Positions 23,943-32,564 of a stretch of DNA of 64,000 bases are shown piece after piece. The stretch lies in the NCBI GenBank assembly GCA_041627895.1, contig JBFKQC010000006.1:1-64000 (forward strand), read 5' to 3'. Numbering within the stretch: the first letter of the stretch is position 1; the number at the start of each line of letters is the position of its first letter. The stretch comes from JBFKQC01 sp041627895 (lineage in GTDB: Bacteria; Pseudomonadota; Alphaproteobacteria; Rhodobacterales; Rhodobacteraceae). Position numbers and translations under genes: made by a program. Under the pieces are notes generated by a model. The model saw only the letters and a list, made by a program, of their open reading frames with translations. It ran no database searches and was not told the origin of the DNA.

Positions 23943-25024
23943 CCCCGCGCCGCGCGCTGGCGTTCCAGGACCATCAGCTCGCCGATGTTCTCGCGCGTGA
24001 TGTAGCCCAGGAAATTACCGCCCCGGTCGGTGACCGCCACCGCGGGGTGTTCGGCCTCGCCCAACTCGTCCAGCACCCCGATCAGCGGCGCCTCGAGCGG
24101 AACCGAGCTGATCTGGCGCGCCATCACGTCGGCGGCGATAACGCGCCCGTCGCCCGCGGCGGCCTGAAAGATCGCGTCGCGCGTGACGAACCCCAGAAGC
24201 GCGCCTGAGGCATCGACGACGGGAAACTCGTGCTGGGTCGTGCGCAGAAGGCCGGCGGACATCGCCATCAGACCGTCGCCCGGCGCGAGCGTCGTGAACT
24301 GGGTGATCATCGCGTCGCGCGCGCGCAGGTCCTGTGCCACCGCGCGCAACTGCTCGTGCGCGCTTTCGGCCGTGGCGGCGGCGAAGACGAAAAGCGCGAT
24401 CAGCATGAGGATCAGGTTGCCCGACAGCAGCCCGAACAGCGCGAACGCCACCGCGACCGCCTGGCCGAGCCCCGCCGCGACCTGTGTCGCCCGCGCGCGG
24501 TCCATCCAGATCGCCAGAAGCGCGCGCAGCACCCGCCCGCCGTCCATCGGAAAGGCCGGGATCAGGTTGAAGACCGCGAGGAACAGGTTCACCGCCGCAA
24601 GCTGCGTGGTGAAATCGGTGATCGAGCCGTCAAGCGTTTCCAGCTCTGCCATGCCCGGCGCCACCCCGCCGAGTAGCGCGATGACCACGAAGATCACCAC
24701 GTTGACCAGCGGGCCGGCCAGCGCCACGGCGATTTCCTGGCGCGGATCGGTCGGCAGGCGTTCCAGCTGGGCGACGCCGCCGATCGGAAGAAGCGTGATG
24801 CGCGGGGTGCGGATGCCGTAACGCCGCGCCATCAGCGCGTGGCCGAACTCGTGCGCGACCACGCAGGCGAAAAGCGCGAGGATGAACAGCACGCTGCCCA
24901 CCGCCGCGCCGGGGCCTTCGGCCGTCCAGGCCGAGATGCCGACCCATGCGAGCAGCAGCAGAAAGGTCGCATGGACCCGAAGCTCGGATCCGAACAGCCG
25001 GCCGACCGGATAAGACCAGGACAT
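23939..25024 (-). CDS. Site-2 protease family (M50) membrane peptidase with CBS pair
   Basis: A 361-aa intramembrane metalloprotease of the SpoIVFB/Rip3 type. The zinc motif is VVAHEFGHALMARR (HExxH, residues 57-70) and the third ligand lies in AFPMDGGRVLRAL near residue 155. About six hydrophobic segments fill residues 10-220, and two CBS domains (about 240-355) may sense nucleotides. Substrate unknown. It is separate from the classical RseP at 41737. The gene lies 190 bp downstream of ssb; a 78-bp repeated element fills part of that gap. Confidence 0.87.
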   Translation of the reverse strand: MSWSYPVGRLFGSELRVHATFLLLLAWVGISAWTAEGPGAAVGSVLFILALFACVVAHEFGHALMARRYGIRTPRITLLPIGGVAQLERLPTDPRQEIAVALAGPLVNVVIFVVIALLGGVAPGMAELETLDGSITDFTTQLAAVNLFLAVFNLIPAFPMDGGRVLRALLAIWMDRARATQVAAGLGQAVAVAFALFGLLSGNLILMLIALFVFAAATAESAHEQLRAVAQDLRARDAMITQFTTLAPGDGLMAMSAGLLRTTQHEFPVVDASGALLGFVTRDAIFQAAAGDGRVIAADVMARQISSVPLEAPLIGVLDELGEAEHPAVAVTDRGGNFLGYITRENIGELMVLERQRAARG

Positions 25025-25136
25025 CGCGCCCCCTCGCTGAACGATGCGTTCCGCGGCCTATGTAATCAGCCGCGGCGCCAATTGAACCGCCAGAGGGATT
25101 TTGCCGCGCCTCCAGAGCAATTTCCAGCGAAGCCGA

Positions 25137-25214
25137 TCCGGCGAAGCGTCGCGAAATTGCGCCAGGAACACAGGATAGGACGCATTCCGCGAATTGCAGA
25201 TCGCGGAATGCGAT
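25137..25214 (-). repeat. 78-bp dispersed element, copy 1, with 12-bp hairpin
   Basis: Read on the minus strand it starts directly after the ssb stop (25215-25217). It opens with a near-perfect palindrome: CGCATTCCGCGA (25181-25192) pairs with TCGCGGAATGCG (25201-25212) around an 8-nt loop. About 63 of 78 positions match copy 2 at 26461-26538 without gaps. Confidence 0.8.
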
Positions 25215-25691
25215 CTAGAACGGAATCTCGTCGTCGATGTCGCCCGCGGGCGCCGGGCCGCCGAAGCTGCCGCCCCGGTCGTTGCCGCCATAGCCGCCCG
25301 AGCGGTCGTCGGAATAGCCGCCCTGGTCGCCGCTGCCGCTGCGTCCGTCGAGCATCACCATCGTCGAGTTGTAGGGACGCAGAACCACCTCGGTGGAATA
25401 GCGGTCCTGGCCAGACTGGTCCTGCCATTTGCGGGTCTCGAGCTGGCCTTCCAGATAGACCTTCGAGCCCTTGCGCAGGTATTGCTCGGCGGTGCGGGCC
25501 AGCGGCTCCGAGAAGATCGCCACCGAATGCCACTCGGTCCGCTCGCGCCGCTCGCCGGTGTTGCGGTCCTTCCAGGTCTCGGAGGTCGCCACGCGCAAGT
25601 TGCAGACCTTGCCGCCGTTCTGGAACGTGCGCACCTCGGGGTCGCGGCCGAGATTGCCCACCAGGATCACCTTGTTGACCGAACCCGCCAT
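25215..25691 (-). CDS. ssb: Single-stranded DNA-binding protein
   Basis: A 158-aa SSB. The OB fold covers about 1-112 (SVNKVILVGNLGRDPEVR, LEGQLETRKWQD), followed by a Gly/Asp/Ser-rich flexible linker and the acidic tip DDEIPF used to bind partner proteins. ATG at 25691 follows GGAGG; an ATG 12 bases upstream is less well placed. No LexA-type GTTC-N7-GTTC box was seen in the divergent region upstream. Confidence 0.96.
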   Translation of the reverse strand: MAGSVNKVILVGNLGRDPEVRTFQNGGKVCNLRVATSETWKDRNTGERRERTEWHSVAIFSEPLARTAEQYLRKGSKVYLEGQLETRKWQDQSGQDRYSTEVVLRPYNSTMVMLDGRSGSGDQGGYSDDRSGGYGGNDRGGSFGGPAPAGDIDDEIPF

Positions 25692-25833
25692 CTCTGCCTC
25701 CATCGAATCCGATTTTCTTCCGTCCCCGGTTACACCACTCGAGCAGGGTGAAGGAAAGGTTAATCTGCCGGCAAGGCTTTGCCCATCGGGCGGCGCGCGG
25801 TGCGAAAGGGGTGGCCCCCCGACGAGATTTCAC

Positions 25834-25839
25834 TATAGT
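25834..25839 (+). promoter_or_regulatory. Possible -10 element of the lytic transglycosylase gene
   Basis: TATAGT, 28 bases before the ATG at 25867, in GC-rich surroundings between divergent ssb and the transglycosylase gene. A -35 at the right distance is poor (TGGCCC). Confidence 0.3.
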
Positions 25840-25866
25840 CCGCGGCCACGAAGAGGGGCGGTGGCG

Positions 25867-26460
25867 ATGAGGTTTCCCGTACGGATCGCGGTTGCGGCGG
25901 CGGCGCTATGCGCGTCCGGATCCGCTTTTGCCGACGGGCTGCAGTTCTCGTCGAAGAACCGCGCCGGGCTGTTCCGGTCGCAGACCAGCGTGCTGGACAC
26001 CCGCGCGGCGACGCAATACGCCGCCTCTGTCCGGCTGCAGCCGCGCAAGTTCGAGTTGCCGGGGCAGGGTGGTTCGCCCAGCTATCGCGGCAAGTACAAC
26101 GGCCCCTACCTGGCGATGGCGCGCCAGGCGGCGCGGCGCTACGGCGTGCCCGAGGATCTGTTCCTGCGCCTGGTGCAGCAGGAAAGCGGCTGGAGCGCGA
26201 CGGCGAAGTCGCACAAGGGCGCCTATGGGCTGGCACAGCTCATGCCCGCCACGGCGCGCGTGCTGGGTGTGGACCGGAACGATCCGTACCAGAACCTCGA
26301 CGGCGGCGCGCGCTATCTGCGCCAGCAATACGACCGCTTCCGATCCTGGCGCCTGGCGCTTGCGGCCTACAATGCCGGGCCCGAGGCGGTGGAGAAATAC
26401 GACGGCGTGCCGCCCTACAAGGAGACCCGCAACTACGTGCGGATCATCTGGGGCAGCTAG
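25867..26460 (+). CDS. Lytic transglycosylase (SLT family 1)
   Basis: A 197-aa periplasmic muramidase-like enzyme that cleaves glycan strands to 1,6-anhydro products. The signal peptide covers residues 1-22 (ending SAFADG). The SLT domain (about 85-195) shows the catalytic glutamate in QQESGWSATAKS, then GAYGLAQLMPATA and LAAYNAGPEAV. The short length means it has only the catalytic domain. It diverges from ssb and is followed, right after its stop, by copy 2 of the 78-bp element. Confidence 0.92.
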   Translation: MRFPVRIAVAAAALCASGSAFADGLQFSSKNRAGLFRSQTSVLDTRAATQYAASVRLQPRKFELPGQGGSPSYRGKYNGPYLAMARQAARRYGVPEDLFLRLVQQESGWSATAKSHKGAYGLAQLMPATARVLGVDRNDPYQNLDGGARYLRQQYDRFRSWRLALAAYNAGPEAVEKYDGVPPYKETRNYVRIIWGS

Positions 26461-26538
26461 AGCCCATTCCGCGATCTTCGGTTCACGGACTGCGCTGCAT
26501 CCTGTTTTCCGGGCGCGATTTCGCGATGCTTCGCCGGA
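26461..26538 (+). repeat. 78-bp dispersed element, copy 2
   Basis: Begins at the first base after the transglycosylase stop (26458-26460). It shares the blocks CATTCCGCGATCT, ATCCTGT, ATTTCGCGA and GCTTCGCCGGA with copy 1; the leading palindrome is partly decayed. Orientation relative to the preceding gene is the same as for copy 1 after ssb. The rest of the gap to 26656 shows no further gene. Confidence 0.75.
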
Positions 26539-26656
26539 GTTTGCCTTGACCGCGGCCGTGCGGCGCCTGCGCCGGTGCCGGCCTGCAATTTCTGCGCATT
26601 CCCTGTCCGTCATGGCGCGAACCGGCCGGGATCGCGGTTTCGTGCCCGCCGACGCG

Positions 26657-28291
26657 TCAGGCCGCCCCGCCGCGGCAATAACAGCTCGCGCGGATCGGCA
26701 CCTCGGCCCGGGCCAGCGCCTGGTCGAGCTGGCGGCGGATATGCAGCACCTCGACGCTTTCGCCGCGACGCGCCAGGCATTCGTGCAGCCCGTGCAGCGC
26801 CCAGACGTTCCGCGGGTTCTGCAGGGCGCGCGGCAGCGTCGGGTCCAGCCCCAGATCGGCGCGATAGACCGCCTCGGCCTCGTCCCACTCGCCCGCGTCC
26901 AGCAGCAGCGCGCCGAGCGCATGGCGGGCGGGCTGCGGCCAGGCCCAGGGTTCCTCGTACATCAGCCCGTCGTCGAGCCGCACCGCCTCGCGCAGATGCG
27001 CCAGCCCCTCGGCCCGGCGCCCGGCCTTGTAGGCCAGTTCTCCCCGCATCATCGCCTGCGCCACGGCCAGCACGTCGCGGGCCTTGTTCTGGAACAGATA
27101 GCGCGTGTCGGGGATCGCGGCGAAAGCCGCCTCGAAGCGGGCGCGTTCCGCCTCGGCCTCGGGCGCACGGCCGAGATTGGCCAGCGCCACGGCGCGGGCA
27201 TAGAGGATCAGCGCCTGCGTGACGGCATATAGCGCGGTGTCCCCGGGGATCGGCTCGCGCAGGATGGCCTCCCACATGCCGAACCGGATCAGGACATGCG
27301 GGCGCGAGGCGACGAAGGTCTCGAACAGGTCGGGATAGACCCGCACCACCTCGTCCGGCACCTCGGCGCGCAGCCGGTCCGCCGCGGCCAGCGCCACCGA
27401 GGGCTGGGCCAGGAACATCGCGCCGTAAAGCGCGAAATGCAGGTTGTGGATTCGGTAGAGCGCATAGAAATTCGCGCCGCCCGCATGGGCCTTGAACTTC
27501 TTGTCCACCTCGGCCGCCGCGAGGTTGCGCGACACCACGTTCTGATAATCGCCGCACAGCACGTCGATATGCGTCGCCATGTGCACCAGATGCCCGGCAT
27601 CCGGCACCAGCCCGGTCAGCCGGTCGCCGTGGCGCAGCGCCGCCTCGGGCGTGGGCGACATTTCCATCAGGTGGATATACATGTGCAACAGGCCCGGATG
27701 ATCCCAGGCCCCGGGGATTTCCGCAAAGCACCGCTCCAGCACCGCGCGCGCCTCGCCGGTCGAGGCGTCGGGGTTGGGCTGGCCGCTGGCCAGGTCCCAA
27801 AGCTGCCAGGGCGTGCGGTTCATCAGCGCCTCGGCAAAGACGAAGGCGATATCCAGATCGTCGGGGAACCGCAGAAAGACCTGCCGCATGGCCTCGGCGA
27901 AGGCGTCCGTCCAGGGGTCGTATTCCTCGACCGTGGGATCGTCGGGATAGCGCGCGGCGAGCGCCTCGAGCAGCGCGCGGTCCGGATCGCCCAGCCCCGG
28001 CAGCGCCAGCCCGGCGGCCAGCGCCGCATGGGCGCCGTTCAGCACCGGCGCCTTCTCGTCCTCGGTGAAGACGTCCCAGGGCTTGTTGTAGTTCGGCCCC
28101 AGCGCATAGGCCACGCCCCAATGCGCAAGCGCGCAGCCCGGATCGGCGGCGACCGCGCGCTTGAAACAGGCGATCGCTTCGTCGTGGTTGTAGCCGAACA
28201 GCCAGACCAGCCCGCGGTCGAACCATGTCTGGGCCTGCGCATCGGCCGAGACGGGGCGGGAATAGGTCCCGAGATCGAACGGGTAAGTCAT
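26657..28291 (-). CDS. TPR-rich cytoplasmic protein of unknown function (544 aa)
   Basis: Contains several tetratricopeptide-like units: AQTWFDRGLVWLFGYNHDEA at 20-40 and a C-terminal block around GELAYKAGRRAEGLAHLREA and GEWDEAEAVYRADLGLDP. The middle has His-rich segments (LLHMYIHLME, HLVHMATHID) of unknown meaning. No signal peptide. ATG at 28291 is chosen over 28321 because the protein then begins like its relatives, though neither start has a good ribosome-binding site. The family is widespread as an uncharacterised TPR protein; a scaffold role is typical of TPRs but is not shown here. Confidence 0.75.
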   Translation of the reverse strand: MTYPFDLGTYSRPVSADAQAQTWFDRGLVWLFGYNHDEAIACFKRAVAADPGCALAHWGVAYALGPNYNKPWDVFTEDEKAPVLNGAHAALAAGLALPGLGDPDRALLEALAARYPDDPTVEEYDPWTDAFAEAMRQVFLRFPDDLDIAFVFAEALMNRTPWQLWDLASGQPNPDASTGEARAVLERCFAEIPGAWDHPGLLHMYIHLMEMSPTPEAALRHGDRLTGLVPDAGHLVHMATHIDVLCGDYQNVVSRNLAAAEVDKKFKAHAGGANFYALYRIHNLHFALYGAMFLAQPSVALAAADRLRAEVPDEVVRVYPDLFETFVASRPHVLIRFGMWEAILREPIPGDTALYAVTQALILYARAVALANLGRAPEAEAERARFEAAFAAIPDTRYLFQNKARDVLAVAQAMMRGELAYKAGRRAEGLAHLREAVRLDDGLMYEEPWAWPQPARHALGALLLDAGEWDEAEAVYRADLGLDPTLPRALQNPRNVWALHGLHECLARRGESVEVLHIRRQLDQALARAEVPIRASCYCRGGAA

Positions 28292-28357
28292 CGCAAATGG
28301 CCGGTATGGATCATCGTGCACGCGGCTGCAGATTCCAGGCCGGTTGCGAGTGCCGCA

Positions 28358-28756
28358 TCAGCCGCCCGCGATCTGGCGGGCGTAGTCGTCGGCGTCGAAC
28401 CAGCCGCGCGAGGCGCGGACCTTGCCGTCTTCGTCCAGGTCCCATTCTTCCCATCCGCTGACGGACAGCGGCTTGCCGGTTTCGGCGTCGTGACCTGTGA
28501 ATGTCCAGAAGTAGGCGACATGGTCGCCTGCGGCGCGAACCCTGTCGCGGGTCAGTTTCAGGTCGGGTACGGCGGTGTGAAATCCCGCGGCCATGGCCGA
28601 GATGGCGGCGCGGCCCTGATGCGGGTCGCCGCGGTTGATGACGATTGCCCCGTCCTCGGCGAAGAAGGCGGCCACCTGATCCGGGTCGCCCGAGTTCCAG
28701 GCGGCGGTATAGTTTTCGGTCAGACGGTCGATGTGGGCGGGGAAATCGGCGGACAT
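28358..28756 (-). CDS. SnoaL-like / NTF2-fold protein
   Basis: A 132-aa protein with the conical NTF2-like pattern: an N-terminal helix (RLTENYTAAWNSGDPDQVAAFF), then FAEDGAIVINRG, and strand-rich C-terminal half with WTFTGHDAETGKPL and GWEEWDLDEDGKV. Members range from polyketide cyclases to isomerases and small-ligand binders, so substrate cannot be assigned. AAAGGAG lies ten bases before the ATG. It precedes the TPR gene on the same strand by 66 bases and may be cotranscribed with it. Confidence 0.82.
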   Translation of the reverse strand: MSADFPAHIDRLTENYTAAWNSGDPDQVAAFFAEDGAIVINRGDPHQGRAAISAMAAGFHTAVPDLKLTRDRVRAAGDHVAYFWTFTGHDAETGKPLSVSGWEEWDLDEDGKVRASRGWFDADDYARQIAGG

Positions 28757-28877
28757 GGCAATGGGCTCCTTTGGCAAATTGCCCGCCACCATAGTTGGAA
28801 TCCCCGGTGGCGCAAACGGCGCGCAGGTCAGGACGAGCGGGGCCAGGCGCCTTCCGGGCCGCCCCGTAGAGCCTCGT

Positions 28878-30962
28878 TCACTCCGCCGCGATCTTGATCA
28901 CCGGCTCCATCTCGGCGAAGGCTTCGGCCGACAGGTGGCACTTGATCGTGTGGCCCTCGGCCATGACCCGCTGTTCCGGCACCTCCTTTTCGCAAAGATT
29001 GCCGGGCACCTTGTCCTTCCAGCTGCAGCGGGTCTGGAACGGGCAGCCCGGCGGCGGATTCATCGCCGAGGGGATGTCGCCCTCGAGCACGATGTGCTTC
29101 TTCTCGACATGGGTGTCGGCGATCGGCACGGCGGACAGGAGCGCCTCGGTATAGGGGTGGTAGGGCGGCGCGAAGACCTGGTCGGTCGAGCCCAGTTCGA
29201 CCACGTGCCCGAGATACATCACCATCACCCGGTCGGACAAATAGCGCACGATCGACAAATCGTGCGAGATGAACAGCAGCGTCGTCTTCTCGGTGCGCTG
29301 GATTTCCATCAGCAGGTCCGTCACCGCGGCCTGAACCGAGACGTCCAGCGCCGAAACCGGCTCGTCCGCCACCACGATCCGCGCGCCGCCGGCGAAGGCG
29401 CGGGCGATGCCGACACGCTGTTTCTGCCCGCCCGAAAGCTGGCGCGGCATGCGTTCGGCGAACTCGCGCGGAAGTTTCACCAGATCGAGCAGTTCCAGCA
29501 TCTTCCGGCGCCGCTGTCCCTCGGTCTCGCCGATGCCGAAGATTTCCAGCGCGCGCATGATCTGGCGCCCGACCGTCATCGATGGGTTCAGCGTGTCGAA
29601 CGGGTTCTGGAACACCATCTGCACCGACGACACCGTCTTGGTGTCGCGCTCTTCGATGGGGATCTGCTCGATGTTGCGGTTGTCCAGAAGGATCTGCCCG
29701 TCGGTCGCGGTTTCCAGCCCCATCAGCACCTTGGCAAAGGTCGACTTGCCGCAGCCCGACTCGCCGACGATGGCCAGCGTCTCGGATTCGCGGGCCTCGA
29801 AGCTGAGCGTCTCGTTCGCCTTGACCACCTTCTTGGACCCGCCGCCAAACAGCGCATTGGCCGCGACCTCGTAGTATTTCTTGAGGTTGTCCATCTTCAG
29901 CACGACATTGCCGGGTTCGGTCCTGGCGTGGGTCTCGGCGGCGACGATCGGCGCGTGCCAGTCGATCTCGTCGATCCGGCGGCAGCGGCTTTCGTGCCGG
30001 TCGTCACCCTTGATCGGCACCATCTTGACGTCGCCGGTGTTGCAGACGCCGTCGGCGAAATAGTCGCAGCGCGGGCCGAAATTGCAGCCGGGCGGACGTT
30101 CGTGGGGCAGGGGGAAGTTGCCGGGGATCGCCACCAGAGGGCGGCTGTTCTTGTCGGCCCCGGGCAGCGGGATCGACCGGAACAGCGCCTGCGTGTAGGG
30201 GTGCTGCATCTTGTCGAAGACGTCGCCGATGCTGCCGGTCTCGACCGCCTCGCCGGAATACATCACGCAAATTCGGTCACAGGTTTCCAGCACCAGCCCC
30301 AGGTTGTGACTGATGAAAAGCATGGACGTGCCGTATTTGCGGCCAAGCTCCTTGACCAGTTCGACCACGGCCGCCTCGACCGTGACGTCGAGCGCGGTGG
30401 TGGGCTCGTCCAGGATCAGCAGGCTGGGCTTCGACATCAGCGCCATGGCGATCACGATGCGCTGCTGCTGGCCGCCCGAAAGCTGGTGCGGAAAGCTTTT
30501 CAGGATACGTTCCGGATCGGGCAGCTTGACGTCGGTGACCACTTCGAGCGCGCGTGCGTAGGCCTCCCTTTCGCCCAGGCCCTCGTGGATCATCGGCACT
30601 TCCATCAACTGCTTGCCGATCCGCATCGCCGGGTTCAGCGACGCCATGGGTTCCTGGTAGATCATGGCAATCTCATTGCCCCGGACGTCGCGCAGCTCCT
30701 CTTCGGTCATCTCGGAAAGATCGCGGCCCTTGAACTTGATTGTGCCGCCGACGATCCGGCCGTTGACGCCGAGATCCTGCATGACGCCAAGTGCCACGGT
30801 GGACTTGCCGCAGCCCGATTCGCCGACGAGCCCCATCGCCTCGCCCGGCTGGACGACGCAGGAGAAGTCCATCACGGCGGGGATTTCGCGAAGCCGGGTG
30901 AAGAAGGAAATCGACAGCTTGTCGATTTCGAGGATCGGTCCGTCATGGTCCCATTTGGCCAT
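28878..30962 (-). CDS. Peptide-type ABC transporter, fused double ATPase (OppD-OppF)
   Basis: A 694-aa protein with two complete ABC modules. Each has GESGCGKST (Walker A), an LSGGQQQR or LSGGQKQR signature and a Walker B LILDEPTTALD or VVADEPVSALD. Each is followed by an oligopeptide/dipeptide C-terminal extension with cysteine clusters that may bind an FeS cluster. It energises import through the two permeases upstream in the operon. The start is ATG 30962 with AGGAGAG just before it; a TTG at 30992 is in frame but falls in the 11-bp repeat array. Substrate is unknown. Confidence 0.92.
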   Translation of the reverse strand: MAKWDHDGPILEIDKLSISFFTRLREIPAVMDFSCVVQPGEAMGLVGESGCGKSTVALGVMQDLGVNGRIVGGTIKFKGRDLSEMTEEELRDVRGNEIAMIYQEPMASLNPAMRIGKQLMEVPMIHEGLGEREAYARALEVVTDVKLPDPERILKSFPHQLSGGQQQRIVIAMALMSKPSLLILDEPTTALDVTVEAAVVELVKELGRKYGTSMLFISHNLGLVLETCDRICVMYSGEAVETGSIGDVFDKMQHPYTQALFRSIPLPGADKNSRPLVAIPGNFPLPHERPPGCNFGPRCDYFADGVCNTGDVKMVPIKGDDRHESRCRRIDEIDWHAPIVAAETHARTEPGNVVLKMDNLKKYYEVAANALFGGGSKKVVKANETLSFEARESETLAIVGESGCGKSTFAKVLMGLETATDGQILLDNRNIEQIPIEERDTKTVSSVQMVFQNPFDTLNPSMTVGRQIMRALEIFGIGETEGQRRRKMLELLDLVKLPREFAERMPRQLSGGQKQRVGIARAFAGGARIVVADEPVSALDVSVQAAVTDLLMEIQRTEKTTLLFISHDLSIVRYLSDRVMVMYLGHVVELGSTDQVFAPPYHPYTEALLSAVPIADTHVEKKHIVLEGDIPSAMNPPPGCPFQTRCSWKDKVPGNLCEKEVPEQRVMAEGHTIKCHLSAEAFAEMEPVIKIAAE

Positions 30963-30990
30963 TAACCACTCTCCTGTCGGGCCGGATTCC

Positions 30991-31034
30991 AACGTCGGTA
31001 TTACGTATGTATCACGTCGGTATTGCGTAGGTGC
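30991..31034 (-). repeat. Second array of four 11-bp tandem units, upstream of the fused ATPase gene
   Basis: Read on the minus strand the units are GCACCTACGCA, ATACCGACGTG, ATACATACGTA, ATACCGACGTT. The second unit is identical to the second unit upstream of fdhD (5961-5971), and the first matches 9 of 11. It ends 29 bases before the ATG at 30962. Confidence 0.85.
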
Positions 31035-31063
31035 CGCATGGCGTCCGGTGTTGTTAACGAATG

Positions 31064-31089
31064 CGCCCCGGGACCGCGGCCCCGGGGCG
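31064..31089 (-). terminator. GC hairpin after the second permease gene
   Basis: A perfect 9-bp stem (31064-31072 with 31081-31089) with an 8-nt loop, 5 bases past the stop of the permease at 31095. No U-run follows, so it may act as partial terminator or mRNA stabiliser inside the operon. Confidence 0.5.
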
Positions 31090-31094
31090 GCAGG

Positions 31095-32552
31095 TCAGTC
31101 TCTCAGGCTTTCCTCGCGCAGCCCGTCGGCCAGCAGGTTCAGCCCCAGGACGAGGCTGAGAAGCGCCAGCGCCGGGGGCAGGGCGGGGTGCAGGTAGATC
31201 GACAACAGCTTGCGCCCCTCGTTGATCGTCGAACCCCAGTCCGGGCTTTCCGGCGGCAGGCCGAGGCCGAAGAAGCCGAGCGTTCCTAGCAGGATCGTGG
31301 TGTAGCCGACGCGCAGGCAGAAATCGACGATCAGCGGCCCGCGCGCGTTGGGCAGGATTTCCCACAGCATGATGTACCACGGTCCCTCGCCCCGGGTCTG
31401 GGCGGCGGCCACGTAGTCGCGGGTCTTGATGTCCAGCGCCAGGCCCCGGACGATCCGGAACACGGTGGGCGAGTTGACGAAGACCACCGAGACGAAGACC
31501 ACCAGCACCCCGCCGGGGACGTCGAACAGATCCATCCAGGCCGGCCAGACGTCGACCCAGGTAGCGCGGTCCCACTCGCTGACCAGCGAGGCGTAAAGCC
31601 AGAAGCCCACCGCCATCACCAGCGCCAGCACGGGCGTGCGGACCTTGGGCTGGGTGTGGTAGCGCGAGTTCAGAAGCACCGCGAGGAAGACCAGCGGAAA
31701 GACGAACAGCACCGCCGCCATGTAGGCCGGGATGCCCGTCGCCACGATTTCCGGCGTCACCAGCAGGTAGAACAGCAGGATCACCGGGAAGGCCAGGATC
31801 AGGTTCGCCAGGAACGACAGCACCGTGTCGAGCCGCCCGCCGTAATATCCCGCCGGCAGGCCCAACGTGATCCCCACCATGAACGCGAAGAGCGTCGCCA
31901 GCGGCGCGATCGCCATGACGATGGTCGAGCCCTTGACCACGCGGCTGAACACGTCGCGCGCCAGGTTGTCGCCGCCCAGCAGATACCAGGCGAAATCGCC
32001 CTCTTCCGCGCCGGCGAGCGGGGTTCCGGGCACCTTGTTCTTCATCCCAGAGACCTGGGTCAGCGGGTCATGCGTCGCGATCAGGTCGAGAACCCCGGTG
32101 AAAAGCGCGGTGTAGAACCAGAACGCCACCAGCGCGAAGCCGACCATGCCGATCACGCTGTCGAACAGCTGGCCGTAAAGCCCGAGCCTGCGCTTGAAGG
32201 TGATCGAGGCCGCGAAGGTGATCGCCAGCGCGATCCAGACCGGCGCCAGTTGCGCCGACACCGCGCCGATGATGCCGGCGCCGCGGTCGGCCAGGGCCAT
32301 GCCCGCCAGCAGATAGGCCAGCACGATCGCCACCAGCGCCAGGAACGTGTATTTTGCCGCCCGGTTGGCCAGGCCCTGCATCCCGGGCGTCACCGCGGTG
32401 CCGTCGGGCGCGATCTGCACGCGCTGGCCGGCATAGACGATGCCGGCGACGAATTGCGCGACCAGCGCGACCGCGAACGCGATGGCGGCGATGACCAGCA
32501 GCGGATTGAGGACGGTGCCGAGCGCGCCGGTCCAGGTAAGTTGGTCAACCAT
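31095..32552 (-). CDS. Peptide-type ABC transporter permease (OppC/DppC family), enlarged
   Basis: A 485-aa inner membrane permease. The standard DppC-like core occupies the C-terminal part, with the EAA loop around DYVAAAQTRGEGPWYIMLWEILPNARG. It is much longer than the usual 280-320 residues: two extra hydrophobic hairpins (about 15-37, 69-92) precede it, and an internal stretch (about 285-355) adds more hydrophobic segments. Such enlarged OppC proteins occur with the fused ATPase type downstream. Its start lies 12 bases after the OppB stop. Confidence 0.88.
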   Translation of the reverse strand: MVDQLTWTGALGTVLNPLLVIAAIAFAVALVAQFVAGIVYAGQRVQIAPDGTAVTPGMQGLANRAAKYTFLALVAIVLAYLLAGMALADRGAGIIGAVSAQLAPVWIALAITFAASITFKRRLGLYGQLFDSVIGMVGFALVAFWFYTALFTGVLDLIATHDPLTQVSGMKNKVPGTPLAGAEEGDFAWYLLGGDNLARDVFSRVVKGSTIVMAIAPLATLFAFMVGITLGLPAGYYGGRLDTVLSFLANLILAFPVILLFYLLVTPEIVATGIPAYMAAVLFVFPLVFLAVLLNSRYHTQPKVRTPVLALVMAVGFWLYASLVSEWDRATWVDVWPAWMDLFDVPGGVLVVFVSVVFVNSPTVFRIVRGLALDIKTRDYVAAAQTRGEGPWYIMLWEILPNARGPLIVDFCLRVGYTTILLGTLGFFGLGLPPESPDWGSTINEGRKLLSIYLHPALPPALALLSLVLGLNLLADGLREESLRD

Positions 32553-32564
32553 CTGCGCGCTCCC

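Noticed and set aside
25137..25214. The 78-bp element as a short coding exon shared by two genes (similar translated strings in one frame of each copy)
   Set aside because: Differences between copies fall on all three codon positions, there are no starts with ribosome-binding sites, and the palindrome explains the conservation better.
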